Shown here: positions 35,407-48,500 of the stretch, piece after piece
Numbering within the stretch: the first letter of the stretch is position 1
How the letters are laid out: every line of letters begins with the position of its first letter
Source: Carettochelys insculpta
Lineage: Eukaryota > Chordata > Testudines > Carettochelyidae
DNA length: 64,000 bases
Assembly (NCBI RefSeq): GCF_033958435.1
Contig: NC_134139.1
Coordinates: forward strand, 208,179,501 to 208,243,500
Direction: 5' to 3'
Program-made: the position numbers and the translations under genes
Notes under the pieces: generated by a model
Told to the model about the DNA's origin: nothing
Database searches by the model: none
Seen by the model: the letters and a program-made list of their open reading frames with translations, nothing else

Positions 35407-36004
35407 TTCTACCTTGAATATTTACAGCCCACTAGTCCCACCTTCCCTGCATAACCTCTGTTTTTTGCCCAGTTCCAGTAACACGAGGGGACTCTTTAGA
35501 CAAGGGTCAGAGCTAGTTTCATCTTGTTACTTACTAATTCCAACCCTTCACAAAAGTGTAAGGTAGTTAATACTTGAGCATTAAGTCACATGGTTAAAGA
35601 CCCCTTTACAAATTAGTAGTGTCTTAGCCTGAGTTTACAAGTGGAAAAATCAAGGCACATACTTGACAAAAACTGGAAATAAATAAGAGCTCCAACTCTG
35701 TACACCTGAGGACTGTTAAACAGAGATTACACTGCCTCTTAGGGGTGTACTGAACAAGAGATTGCTAATTTAACACTTACATTTTCTGCATCACACAAAG
35801 TTAACCTGACAGCAATAACATCAAAACATGGTTCAGAAAAAGCTTACTGAGTTAGACATGGCTAGAAGTCACATGGATGGACACAGCTTTGGACTCTCAG
35901 CTTTGTGGAAAGCTGTTGTTTAAGCTACCATTTAATATTTATAAAAATGACTGAACTGTAATCTAGAGAAGCACATGACATTTAGAAAGTAAAGTGTGTA
36001 GGTT

Positions 36005-36391
36005 AAACATTTTATTACAAGACAGTCAATATAAATTCACTGTTTTAAAGAGCTGCTAGTTTTTCCTCAAATGCTCAATATATTTAAAGCTACAGAATGC
36101 TACAAAATCATCCATTGCAAAGGTTTTGTTAAAGAATCTCTTAATGAAAAATACAAAAGACGTAGAAAAGGTGTATATGCTCTTAAAGGCTTTCTATGGT
36201 ATTTACAATTTTTCACAACGTATCTCTAAAGCTATCCTGTGAGTTGGTATTGTCTTACTGCCGGCCATCTCAAGAATCATACCAAGAATTTAGGTATACT
36301 GGATTCTTGCATAAGGTTAGAGTACGAGGAGAAATATTGAAATTACAGGCAGAAACCTCTCCATCACAATGGAGAGATGAATAGTGGTTGA
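36005..36391 (-). other. PBK: PBK 3' untranslated region
   Basis: AATAAA on the minus strand at 36016-36011, some 375 nt after the stop, is a plausible polyadenylation signal, with the cleavage site expected near 35990-36000. Confidence 0.65.
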
Positions 36392-36597
36392 TTATTGACG
36401 ATACATGTCTTCCTCCAAGACTTGAATGATGTGTGCGGCAGAGGGACGCTGCTTTGGGTCCTCGCTTGTGCAGACAGAAAACATTTCAACCACTTTCTGA
36501 TACGACTGGTCCAACTCCTCCATATTCAGTGGTGGCCTGGTGCCCAGAGCTGCATAATATGCCTCATCATCAAAGTCATCTTCGTCAAAAGTAGAAT
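36392..36597 (-). CDS. PBK: PBK last exon
   Basis: It encodes [20 protein letters not shown] and [19 protein letters not shown], ending EEDMYRQ, then TAA at 36394-36392. The final residues differ from the human ETDV end. Confidence 0.95.
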
Positions 36598-39500
36598 CTG
36601 GACAAGAACGTTTAAAAACAAGTCAGCAGTAGTAATGGACAGTCTTAATCTCCTTAGAGGTTAGGGAATGTTGGAAAGCGAATGCCACCTCCTCAGGGGC
36701 CAACATTCATTGAGCCTCATGCAGCCTTTGCTTCCTCTAAGTGGGGGTTTTGAAGAGTCTGAAGCTGGAGAAAGCCGAATGGTGCTTTAAGAGCCACATA
36801 ACTGGTCCTTTGAAGAGATGCTTGCCATTCTAGAGCCAGAGTTCAGCAAGTGTTACCTTGTGTCTTGTTTGTTTTGCTTACAAACCCATCCATCGTCTGC
36901 AGCAAAGCTTCAGAAGTAGCAGGACCTCTGCCACTTTGTAAAATGCAAAGGGACTGAGTCAGCAGACCAATCTACTACTACAAGCTATAATCAATCATTT
37001 GATTTTTTCTAGAACCCTCAGAAAAAGTGCCAACTGCAGACCACTGGGACAAATGCAAAAGCCTGACTGCAATTACCGCATCTAAATACTTGCCAGCAAG
37101 CCACTTTTCCTGTTGGAATCTCATTAGAATAGAAACGTCCCACTCCCAATTACAAATTGGTATTTAAAAATCTCTGGAAATAGTCCAGAATCTCCCTGGC
37201 TATAAATCCTGCCGCTGTGTAAATTCCTTATTTAGTCCCACAGACTATCAGCAGCATTAGGATCCAATTCTATACAGAATGAAACTTTTATTTAAGGCAG
37301 AAGGTTTTTTTTTTTAAATCATTTGTTTCCACAGCTGTTAGTCACCTGCTTCACTACTTCTAACAGGGTGTGCAACAATCTTGGTTGCTCACCTGGCCAA
37401 GGCAAATTCTACTCCACCTTAAAAGATGTGTCGAATATGGGGATTAGGAAGCTCAGCAAGATCGATGCCATCTGTGCTTATTTATGTGTTAACGCATTGA
37501 CTGATATAGGGCTTGAGTTAGAGTTACAAAGAAAGCTCTAGGTTTGTTTCTAGATTGGCCAGCTTTTTGAAGGCCAAAACAAAGGGTCTTCTCTACCAGA
37601 CTTTTGGGAGGAATTTCTACCTGGAATGATGGTTTCAGTATTCCAGTTCCATTGGTCTTGTTTATAGTGATTTTTTGGATGAAGTTACTAGTCTCCTTAA
37701 AAAAACAATACTGGCTTAGCAGCCCTAGCAATTGAAACTTCCGCATATCCAGTACAGAGCATATGCACCTTTCACTCTGCCAATATGCCTCAAAAGTAAC
37801 CTGGCAGGAGCACTTCTAAAGGTAACGGAAGGAAGGTGTCTCCAGAAACTGCTACCTTTAGCCAGCAAATTTCAATATAGGTGATTTTTTTTGGCAGCAA
37901 GCACGTCTGTATCCATAGACCTACCTGATACCACCCAAACCCTTTTCACACACCCACCACAAGAGACAGTTAAGGGCCATGGGGAACAGCTCTGGAAGGA
38001 AGAGGGAAATAAATATCACTTAGTTATTAAAATATGTGCTCTGTCCCCCAGAAGAGTAAACCCAGGACCTGTTTAAATGCTACTGTATTAATGCACTAGG
38101 TGGGTCATCTGCAAGGAGCTGGACTTGTAGTTCAAGCAGTAGAGGTTAATGGTTTCCGATCTATCACGAAGATGCATTCACATTGTTCAAATGGGTTATG
38201 CATTTATTTTGGATTCAGAGTCTGATTAATCCACTTGACTCTTAACACTCAGCATGATTTGCTGGTCTGGGAAGAATTACGGATTAATCAGGATTCAAAA
38301 AAGAGCCAGATAAATTCATGGAGGACAGGTCAATCAATGGCTGTTAGTCAGGATGGGTAAGGCGTGTGTCCCAAGCCTCTGTTTGCCAGAAGCTGGGAAT
38401 GGGAAACAGAGGAGGGATCACTTGAAGATTGCCTGATGTGTCCATTCCTTCTGGGACAACTGACATTGGTCACTCTCAGAAGACATGATAGTGGACTAGA
38501 TGGACTTTTGGTCTGACCCAGTATAGAGATAGTTCTGTTCTTCTCCTTTGACTTGCATGCTGACAATATCACTTTAGTCCTAGATAAACTGCAGCTATCA
38601 CCATGGTAGATCCCTTCCCTCATTCAGGTAAAACATGACTCAATATTTCAGTATAGTTGGACCAGAACTATGGTCTAAGCAACTTCACTTGGCTTTGAGC
38701 AGGGCTGTAGCATGATTCAGAAATATGCTTTGGTCCTGTCTACACCACAAAACAGGAACCATGCTTAGGAACTATCCAGTTGTAACTTGGCTCTCTTGCC
38801 AAGTTTAGTGTTGAGGGGAATTTGATAAGCTGCAGAATTTCATGAGAATTCTCCTGCAGTTGTTTAACGAGCAGCTGGCCTGCTTATGGAGCACCTCAGT
38901 ATTTAAAATGATTAATTAGGCATATTTATCAGCTGCTTATCAGCCAAACTTTAAAGCAGCTCAGCCACCTGCAAAAACATGGAGCACAGCAGTCAGGCAT
39001 GTGTTTTCAACATCCCCACCCTACTAGTTTTAAGTGCCTCTTCTATGCTGCAACCTGCTCCCGGGGAGGCAAGACAGTACTAGGAACATACTGACCAGGC
39101 AGTTCCTAGGAGGAGGAGAAAGGGTTAAAAAAATAAGAATCAGTGAGCAGAGAAATGTCGTAGCTACCTTGTCCGTCACTATTTCTTTGTGTCCCTCGTC
39201 AGGGAACTTTTTAAGCGGATGAACACAGGACAGTTTAATTGTTTTTCTAGTTGTGTTAACAGCAGGACATGATTCGCGTGTCTCTGGTAGTAGATGTGCA
39301 TTAAAGAAAGTCTAAAGGTTTCTTTACACGATCACTTTTGTTGGTATAACATATTGCTCATAGATATGAAAACACACACACTCGAGTGACATAAGTTTCA
39401 CCAACAGAAGCACTGGTGTGGACGACCCCGTGTTGGCAAGAGAACTTCTAACACAGGGGTGGACAGGATGCCAAGTCTTTTAATTCGGCCCACCTCTATG

Positions 39501-42500
39501 CAGGGAGCAGCATTGGTTAAAGCAGCTGGCTGCTCCCTGGGGCATCCTATGCTGTGGAGGGAGGAGCGCTTCAGGTGCTGGGGGCAGGAGCAGTGCAGCA
39601 CAATTTCTCCACTCCCGTTGGCTGGTTTTCGGCCAATAGGAGCTGAGAGATAATGCTGGGGTGGGGGTCTGCCTGAGAGCGTGGCTGGCCAGGAGCAACT
39701 TAGGCAAGTCCCTTCTGGCCAGAACCTGCTTCTCTCTCACTATCCCTCCCAGACCCCCTGAACCCTCCTTTCGTTCTCCCACAGGCCAGAATCCTCTCCT
39801 GTACCCCTACCCGCTCCTCCAGGACCCTGCACCCCCAGTGGTCTGCAACCTGCTGCTCTATAAGGACATCTTTGTGGCTACTGATGCTGTAATTGCAAAT
39901 AAAAAAAACCCTCCTGATTATTTTCAATATTTCAATGACCACCTAAAAGCCCAGCAAGGAACAACTCATATCTAAATAGCAAACAATATGTGATCTGGAA
40001 ATGTTGGATAACCCCCCTAAAATATGTGCAGTGCATCATGGGATGTGTGTGCGCTGTTCTTAAAATGGGTTACAACAGTATGGTTTGCTATTACTTAGTA
40101 AGGACCCTCTCGTGTTCACATGCATTGCAGCTCTTGAACTACTGAGGTTTTTAATAAATTTGAAAAAAATGGCTCTTCTTGATCTTTTGGTTGCCAACCT
40201 CTGCTCTAATCTGAGCTCCCTTCTGTATCCAATTTCCATCTCAGACCCTGCACTCCCTCCACAGACAGGTGCAGCCCTGAACCACTTACAAAAATCTTGG
40301 AGTAACCCCCCTACATCCCCTCCCGCCAAAAAAAATTATTGCCCACCCGTGGCCTAACACCATGGCTAGAACCCTTGTGAGGGTGGTTTTATTACGGCAA
40401 CAAGAGAGCCTGCCTGTCAGCACAGAGCAGTTACATGAGCAATCTGACAGCAGCCAAGTTGTGCTGCTCACGGCGTGGGAGTGGAGACAAGCCCTAAGAA
40501 ACACCCTGCACATAGAAAAGTTCAACACAATCCATTCCACTGGTGGGAAATCCATCTCTGAGAGCAGCTTTCTGCTAGAGGCCCTTCATTTTTAGAGTTG
40601 GACTGTAAGAAATAGAAGCTGACCTTCATCATTGTCGTTGTCGTCATCATCAGGCAGGTTCACATGAGGTATGGAAAGAGTCATCATCTCCCACAGAGTC
40701 AGTCCAAAAGCAAAGATGTCCGCCTTATTGGTGATAACTCCACCATCCTTCAGAGCTTCCATAGGTGACCACGGCTCCGTGCCAATATAAACTGCCTCTG
40801 GGTCACTCACTGAAGAGAAACACCACACGACTCAGGTCAGTTCCACGCTAGGAAAAACAGTGTACTCAACATATTAGAGTATAACTGCCTGGTCTACACT
40901 AGGATTGTTAGAGGGGTGAAATGAGCTACGGGGTGGTGAGGAGTCACCCCAGGCAGCTAATGTGTGTTTAAACTATGGCTTGTCCTGTCCACACTAGGAT
41001 TTTAACACATTGGCTGTGGCCACACTTGGTCTAAAGTTCTAAATGGCCATGCTAATGGCCAAATTGAAAAATACTAATGAGGTGCTGAAATGAATATTCA
41101 GCGCCTCATTAGCATGCTGCCAGCCATGGCGCTTTGAAAGTGCCGCTTTCGAACGTGCGCGGCTCGGCTACACAAGGGTCCTTTTCAAAAGGACCCCGCA
41201 TATTTCGAAATCCCCTTCTTCCTGTCAGCTCAGAGGAATAAGGGGATTTTGAAATGTGCGGGATCCTTTCAAAAATGACCCCTGGGTAGCCAAGCTGTGC
41301 ACATTCGAAAGCGTCACTTTCAAAGCACAGCAGCTGGCAGCATGCTAATGACACGCTGAGTATTCATTTCAGCACCTCATTAGTATTCTTCGATTTACCC
41401 ATTAGCATGGCCATTTCGAAGTTTTGGCCACAGCCAATGTGTTAACTGTTAAAACACTTTCTGTCCCTGGAAAAGACCTTAAACAGTTCACAACCTAAGA
41501 GCACAGGGCCTGTACTCTTTCATGCAGATGTCCAGTTCTTAGCTGCAAATTAAATCAAGTATAATAATAAGCACAGAATATAGATTTTTACTAAAATATT
41601 GCACGTTTTAGGAACAGCACAGGAAACCACACAGATTCCACTGCCAAGTTTGCCTGCTTGGTGCTAAGTGGCCTGGGCCTTAAGATCAGCAGAACACTAG
41701 AAGCTCCACTTAAAGATTTAATATCCTGAGGAGTTAGGATCAGTTAGCACTTGGTCTCTGGACCAGCATGACTAACAAATATGTTCTGAATGTGAATCAT
41801 AATGGGGGATCATTTAAGAAAACCCTACAGGAGGCCCAAAAAGCAACAAAGAAAGTTGTATGGGTTAAAAACAAGCTCTGCTTTTGGCTATGTCTACACA
41901 GTGGGAGCTATTTCGGGAGCTATGCAACGCAGGAGGAGTAAAGGGATGCCTCGAAATAGCCTATTTCAAAATAAGCTATGCGAAGCTGAGCGAGACATAG
42001 CCTCATAGCCTTAGACCTACATGGTGCCCTAACTTCAAAATAAGCAACACAAATTGTGTAGCTTATTTTGGGTAGATTTCATCTATTTGGCCACATGCCC
42101 AAAGCAAGTGCTATTGCAAGGCACCCCTGTACTCCTTCTGCGCTCAGATGTACAGGGATGCTGGAATAGCACGCTCATTATCTCGAAAACGGTTTTGAGA
42201 CAACGGCGCATTGCATAGATGCGAGCAGCTTTTGTGGGATACTGCAGTATATCAAAATAGTGCCCACCGTGTAAACACAGCCTTAGAGAGCACACGAAGG
42301 AGAAATGAATAAATGATAACAAATGGAAGTTGATAGTAATGACAGTAAATCAGAAGCCAGGAACTGGAGCAAATTGATAAGGGAAGCAAAGTGAAGCAAG
42401 GAGAAATTCTATGACCAGCACAGATAAGAACAAGAAGAAGTTTAAATGTAACAATGTATAGAACTGGTAGAATCAACAATAAGGCAAAAGAGGAAGAAAT

Positions 42501-45500
42501 GTTCAATAAACGTATCTGTTCTGTATTTGGAGGGAAAAAAACAGATGATGTTATCTCATCATATGGTGATTAGAATTATTTTCGTTCCATAGTGTCTCTA
42601 GAGGCTGTTAAATATCAGCTGCTAAAGTTAGACATTTTTAAAATCAGATCCACGTAACACCCCTAAGAGTTTTTAGAGAGCTGGCTTAGGTGCTTGATGG
42701 AGTGCCATTCATGATTTTCAATATACCCTGGGATACTGATTGAGTTCCAGAAGACTGGAAAAAGCTAACGGTGTCCCACTATTTTTTTTAGAAAGGAAGA
42801 GGGGACGACCCAGGTAATTATAGACCTGTCAGCCTGATGTCAATCCTGAGCAAAATAATGAAGCAGCTGAATCAGGACTACATTAGTTCTTTAATAAAGG
42901 AGAGTAATGTCATGAACGTCAACAAACATGGTGTATGGGAAAAATGATAAAGTAATCTCTATCTTTCTTTGATGAGCTTGGCTGATAAAGGTAACAGTGG
43001 TGACATAAGGCATTTTAAGGTGCCTGACTTGGAACTGTACATTTGAATTAATTACTTGACTATAGAATGACCGTGACACCACATTAAATGGATTAAAAAC
43101 TGAACTAATTGACAGGTCTCCAAATGAACTGTGAACAGGAAGTCATCATAGACTGGGTGTGTTTCTGTTGGAGTGTTTCTGCACCATTTGACACTTTTAT
43201 CACTCAGGGAAAGGGGAGTAGGAGCAGCAGGTGCAGCACCTCTCTGAAGCCTCATTCTGCTTCTCTGATTGGGTAGAATTCCAGCCAATCAGAGCAGTGC
43301 CTGGGAGCAGTGGGGAGAAGGCGCAGAGCCATGTGTGTCCTGGGGTGCTGCCCAGTAAGCTGCACCCCTGTTGCCCAGATCCTGTGCCCCTGGACCACTC
43401 CTGTGCCCCTCCCACCCAGACCTCCAGTGCCATGCTCTGCCTGCACCCTCCCACCCTGCATCCTGCTCCCAACCACCGCAAGCCCACCCTGACCCCTCCC
43501 TTCTGGACCCCACCCCTCAATTCCCCTGCACACATCCTCCCTCCCTCCTAGACCTCACCCCCCCACCCCTCCCTTACACACCCCTGCAGGTCAGACCCCC
43601 ACCCTCAGCCTGCTTCTAGACCATCTACCCACAGCCGACTCCAGCACACCACTCTGTCCAGACTTCCTGATTCTCAGCCTGCTCCTCCTTCCTCCCTCCA
43701 ACACAGACCCCCACCCAAACCCATTCCTAGCACCTCCCACCCACCCTGAACCCATTTCTGGCCCCACCCCAGAAATTAGAGGGGCCCAGAGTACTAGCCC
43801 TGCCCCCCCCAGGGTCTGGTGTGTGAGGGGACTTTTTGTTTTCAGTTGGGGATCACATCAATGCGGTGGGTTCCCCCCCACCCCACTTGTGTTGCCCTCA
43901 ACTGATTTATCTATAGGTCAGTGGCTCTGACCCAAAAAAGATTCCCCACCCCGGATGAGACAATCACAATGCTCCCTTCTGACTTGGGATTCTATGACAA
44001 CTGAAGACTAAGGAAAAATCCTTCAATGAGAAGTGATGGATGAGAGGAGACACAGTAGGCTATTACCGTCTCTCACATTTGGGGGTCTTGGGCACTTTAT
44101 GCTGGCAGAGAGGCCTGGATTGGAATATGATCCTGAGACGCAGCACCTACAATCTGTTACACTGATGAATCAAACTCAGCCTCTCAGTCATTCAACAACA
44201 GCTCTATTAAAGCCAGAGGACAAAGTCTCTGATAGAGGCCACTGGTCTGAAGGTGCCTGGGATGGGGGGATGAGTTTACGTCATGCTATGTGACCCCGGC
44301 TCCTAGCAAGAAACGATTTAGCTTTATTACTGGTCCATGTGTTTTTAAAGTCCCCAAGAGCTCCTAATTAATTTTAAAAAGAATTGAAAAATGTCTGTAC
44401 CTGGCTGAATGAGAAATCCCAGTCGCTGCCTGGACGCCTACTAACTCCTGCAGAAGAGAGCTTGGCACAGCCCATTGTTCTAATGCAGCTAGCATGCTGA
44501 GCTGTAGGCACAGGCTCTGGCAATCAGGGGCAGCAGAACGCTCTCCCCATTGCACAATAATTCACTGAGCTATCAGAAGGCTCGCAGCTGTTTGTTACCC
44601 TGGTATTGCAAGGCCATTTCTCAGAAGTGTCCGGTACAAATGAGAAATGAATGTTAGGAACCTTAACACTTTGTAGACCATCATTCCTTATTCCTCGGAT
44701 ACCCAATGGAAAAGGACCCAGTCCCCTTTCTAGCCAGTTGGATATTATCTTGAAGCTGGGCTGAAGGTTCTTCTAACCAAGAGGGCTTGTTCTGTGTAGC
44801 TGCCCTATAATACATTTAACGACCCCCTTTGCATTGGAAGATCATTCCTGTGGCCCTCCCCACAGGCTCCAAAGCCCATTTTCTCATGGCAGCAGTCCAT
44901 TCTCTTCCCTTATAAAATGAAACAGTTACTAATAAAATCTAAAAGGGCAGCTGCATAAGCCAGTCAGCTATTGTGAACCCAAGCAGCGTAGAAACAAACA
45001 GCAGAGAAAAGTGATCTTGTAATTAACCCAAACACATTCCTGCTTTTGACAGCTAAGACAACAGGCCATTAGACATCTGCTTCTTGTTGGAGTTCAGTGA
45101 AATAGTTATAATTTTCACAATTGGCTCAGGCTGGCCTCCAAGACTATGAAATAGGAGGTTAATTTAGTTAACTCTCACACAGGAATTAAGGTTTCACCAC
45201 AGCCGGATGCCAATACAAAATCTGTTAGGCCGAATCTGGTGTTCCTTGTACGTTAGAACTCCTACACATATTAAGGTGAGCTTGAGGGTGCAAGAAATGC
45301 AACAGGGCCCTCTGGGGTAATGTGGAAGTTTCCTTCAATTATGCAGAACTATTCACCTGGAAGGATTACAAGGCACTTAAACTTTAAGAACCACCGCCAC
45401 TGAAATGCAGCCAGCTTTGGGAGAAAGGATAACAGCCACGAGGCATAGAGCCAGGGAAGGAAACCGTATCCTTGCACAGCAAACTGCTATAGGTTGAACC

Positions 45501-48500
45501 TCACTGATCTGGGACTCTCTGTACAACAACATCCAGGGTCTGGCAGGACAACAGCTGTTGCTGGACTCGAGAGCCCCTGAAGCTGAAAGCCCAGTGGCTG
45601 AGAGTTCGGGACCATGCAGGGAGGTCCAACCTGTATTATGAAAACACAACAGGCTCTTTAATGTCTACACGGAGCCACTATCACTTTACTCCTTCCAGGT
45701 CAAAAGCTAGCTTTAAGGTGTTGTGGTCCGAGTTACATTGCAGTGTCCAGATCATTGAAGCAGCCTGCGCTGAAAGCCCCACATACCAGTCATATTTTCA
45801 TCCAGCGGCAGGGACACTCCCACATCACAGATTTTTATCGACTCAAAGTCACCTTTAATGACAACATTAGAAGACTTGATGTCTCCGTGGAGCAGTTTCT
45901 TATCATTATGCAGATACTAGGAGGCAAAAAGGAGAACAATTAGCATCCCATCTACTACAAATAGAGAAAGAGGCTATTTTAAAACAGGTTTGGGCAGTGA
46001 AGCATTGTATTATTGAACAATCATACTGCAGGGTCGCCCTTCAGCCTCAGCTGTGCTAGGTACAGCAGTCTATGCCCCAAAGAAGACATGACATAGCAGA
46101 TGACTAAGACAAACAAGCAGACTTCAGTGGAGCAATGTGAATTTACACAAGCTGGGAATCTAGCCCAAGGTTTTAACATTGCTACTGTGACACTAATTAG
46201 CCTGAGAGAATGGTCATTGACAAGGCAGTTCCAGGCAACCAGCTATTTTCAATGGCTTACAACTTTCCCCACTAGAGAGCTTCTCTTTGGCCTGGAGCAT
46301 CTCACACCTGTTCTCAGCTCTGAAGTGAATTATCCATGAGAGTCTTAAGAAAGCCCATTAACTAAAACAGCTTATAATGGGACCCAATCAGGGGGCTCAG
46401 ATAATCTCCAGCTAAGACTATTAAAGGAAATGGCACATATGAAACTAGATTTTTAATAAACCCGTAAACTTGGGAGTGACACTCTAACAGTGGAGAACTG
46501 TTAACATAGGGCCTATTTAAAAAAAAGGGGGAAGGAGGAATCCAAGAAACTCCAGGCACCTTAATTTGACCTCAATTATATGCCAGGACCTGGAGACAAT
46601 TTTTAAAGGGAAAGTAGTTAAGGACATAGAGGTAAATGGTAATTGGGATAAAATACGAGCTGACTTAACAAAAGGGTAGATCATGCCAGACCAATCAGTT
46701 GAAGCAAGGGGCTGACTAGATGACCTTCTGAGGTCCCTTCCAGCCCAGGGATTCTGTGAATCTGATCTCTTTCATTTTAGATCTACTGTATTTCCTTTCT
46801 CTAATTTCTGGATTTCAGTAGGGCATTTGACACAGTTCCATATGGGAAGTTATCAGTTAAACTGGAGAAGATGGGGCTTGATATGAGCATTGAAAAGTGG
46901 ATAGAGAAGTAATTAAAGGAACGCCTACAACAGGTCAAACTAAAAGATGACTTGTCAGGCTGCAGTGAGGTTAGTAGTGGAGTTCAACAAGGATCAGGCC
47001 GAGATCAATCTTATTTAACATTTTTCATTATTGATTGTGGCACAAAAAGTGGGAGCATGCCAATAAAACCAGCAGATGACAAAGTTGGGAGGTATGGCCA
47101 ATACGCAGGAGGACCTGAACATCACACAGGGAAATCTGAACAATTCTGAAAACTGGGATGCTAGAAATGGGATGAAATGTAAAGTGCAAAAATACAAGGT
47201 CAAGCACTTGTGGATGAACCAGAATTTTTGCTCTCAGCTCTATAAACTGGGGATTTATCAGCTGGAAGCAACAGAGGAGAAAGACCTGGGTGAACAGGCT
47301 AATCACGGGATAACTATGAGCCACGAATCTGCTGCTGACGTTAGAGGGTCAAATGCAATCTCAGGACCCCTCAGGAGAGGTACTGCCAGCAGAGGCAGGA
47401 ACCTTACTACAATTGTACACAGCACTGGTGAGACTTCATCTGGACTTCATTCTGGTTGCCCACATGGAAGATGAAGTTGAATGGGAACAAGTGCAGAGGA
47501 GAGCTACAAGGATGATCAGAGAAATGGAAAACCTAACTTATGAGTGGAGACTTAAGGAGCTGGACTTGCTCAGCCTAACACCCTAGCCAAAGGGCAGGGG
47601 CGATATGATTGTTCTAAGATACATCAACCAGATAAATACCAGGGAGTAAGAGGAGTTACTTAAGGGCCAATTTTGGCACAAGAACAAATAGTACAAACTG
47701 GCCATCAGCAAGTTTAGGCTTGACATGAGACAAAGGTTTCTAAGCTTTGGAGGAGAGCAGCTCTGGAAAAGCTTCCCAAGCTCAGCTGGAGCAGCCCCTG
47801 TCCACAGCTGCTTCCCCACTCCCATTTAATTGGTTAACCAGTTTACTAATTAAATGGGATTTTTCATCCCTATTCCCCCCCTGTGGTCTAAATGAGCGCT
47901 ATTTGGGGCTGGGAAGGAATTTTCCCCTAGGTCAGATTGGCAGAGAGCCTGGAAGGGCATTTTTGTCTTCCGCTGCAGCACAGATCTCTTGCTGGTTAGA
48001 ATTAGAGTAAATGGTGGACGTTTTATAACTTGCAGTCTTTAAATCATGATTTGAGGATGACAGTAACTCAGCCAGAGGTCATGGGTCTGTTATAGGAGTA
48101 GGTGGGTGAGCTTCTGTGTCCGGCAATGTGCAGAAGATCAGACTAGAAGATCATGATGGTTCCTTCTAGCCTTAAAACAAAACACAAATGCACTATGAAC
48201 CCACGCCAAATGCCCTTTCCTTGCAGAACCTGAAAATCACTTTCTACATCTTGGGTGCCGTTAGAAGGGGCTTAGTGTCTCCCATTCCAGGACACACAAG
48301 CTAATGTGGCAGTGTGACACAGTGGCACAGATGTTGTGCACGTAAGTTTAGTTTCCACTTAAGCTATCTGTGGAACTCTGCTGTGTTGAACAGACTATAG
48401 CTGCAGTTGTAACCACACACAGCACACTGAGAAGGAGCCTAGTTGATGTCGGAACTGGAACTTTCAATTTCCTCACATGTGTACATAAATCCAGTATATT

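Larger units (their letters stand above)
32691..36005. other. Convergent intergenic region between ESCO2 and PBK
   Basis: Contains family A at 33903-34096 and the hAT-type element at 34966-35406 (both listed separately). No gene or conserved frame was found in the rest. Confidence 0.5.
36598..40623. other. PBK intron 7
   Basis: Holds a CR1-like 3' end (38260-38545) and a hAT-like element (39454-40351), listed separately. The rest is AT-rich; 38727-38960 may contain an old MITE (GTCCTGTCTACACCACAAAA), uncertain. Confidence 0.45.
40810..45786. other. PBK intron 6, repeat-rich
   Basis: Contains two MITEs, a CR1-like fragment, a hAT-like C-rich element and a small TA-flanked MITE (all listed). 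44000-45480 shows no recognisable feature. Confidence 0.45.

Noticed and set aside
43200..43619. Pro/Cys-rich frames on both strands
   Set aside because: C-rich interior of a hAT-like element; compositional effect.
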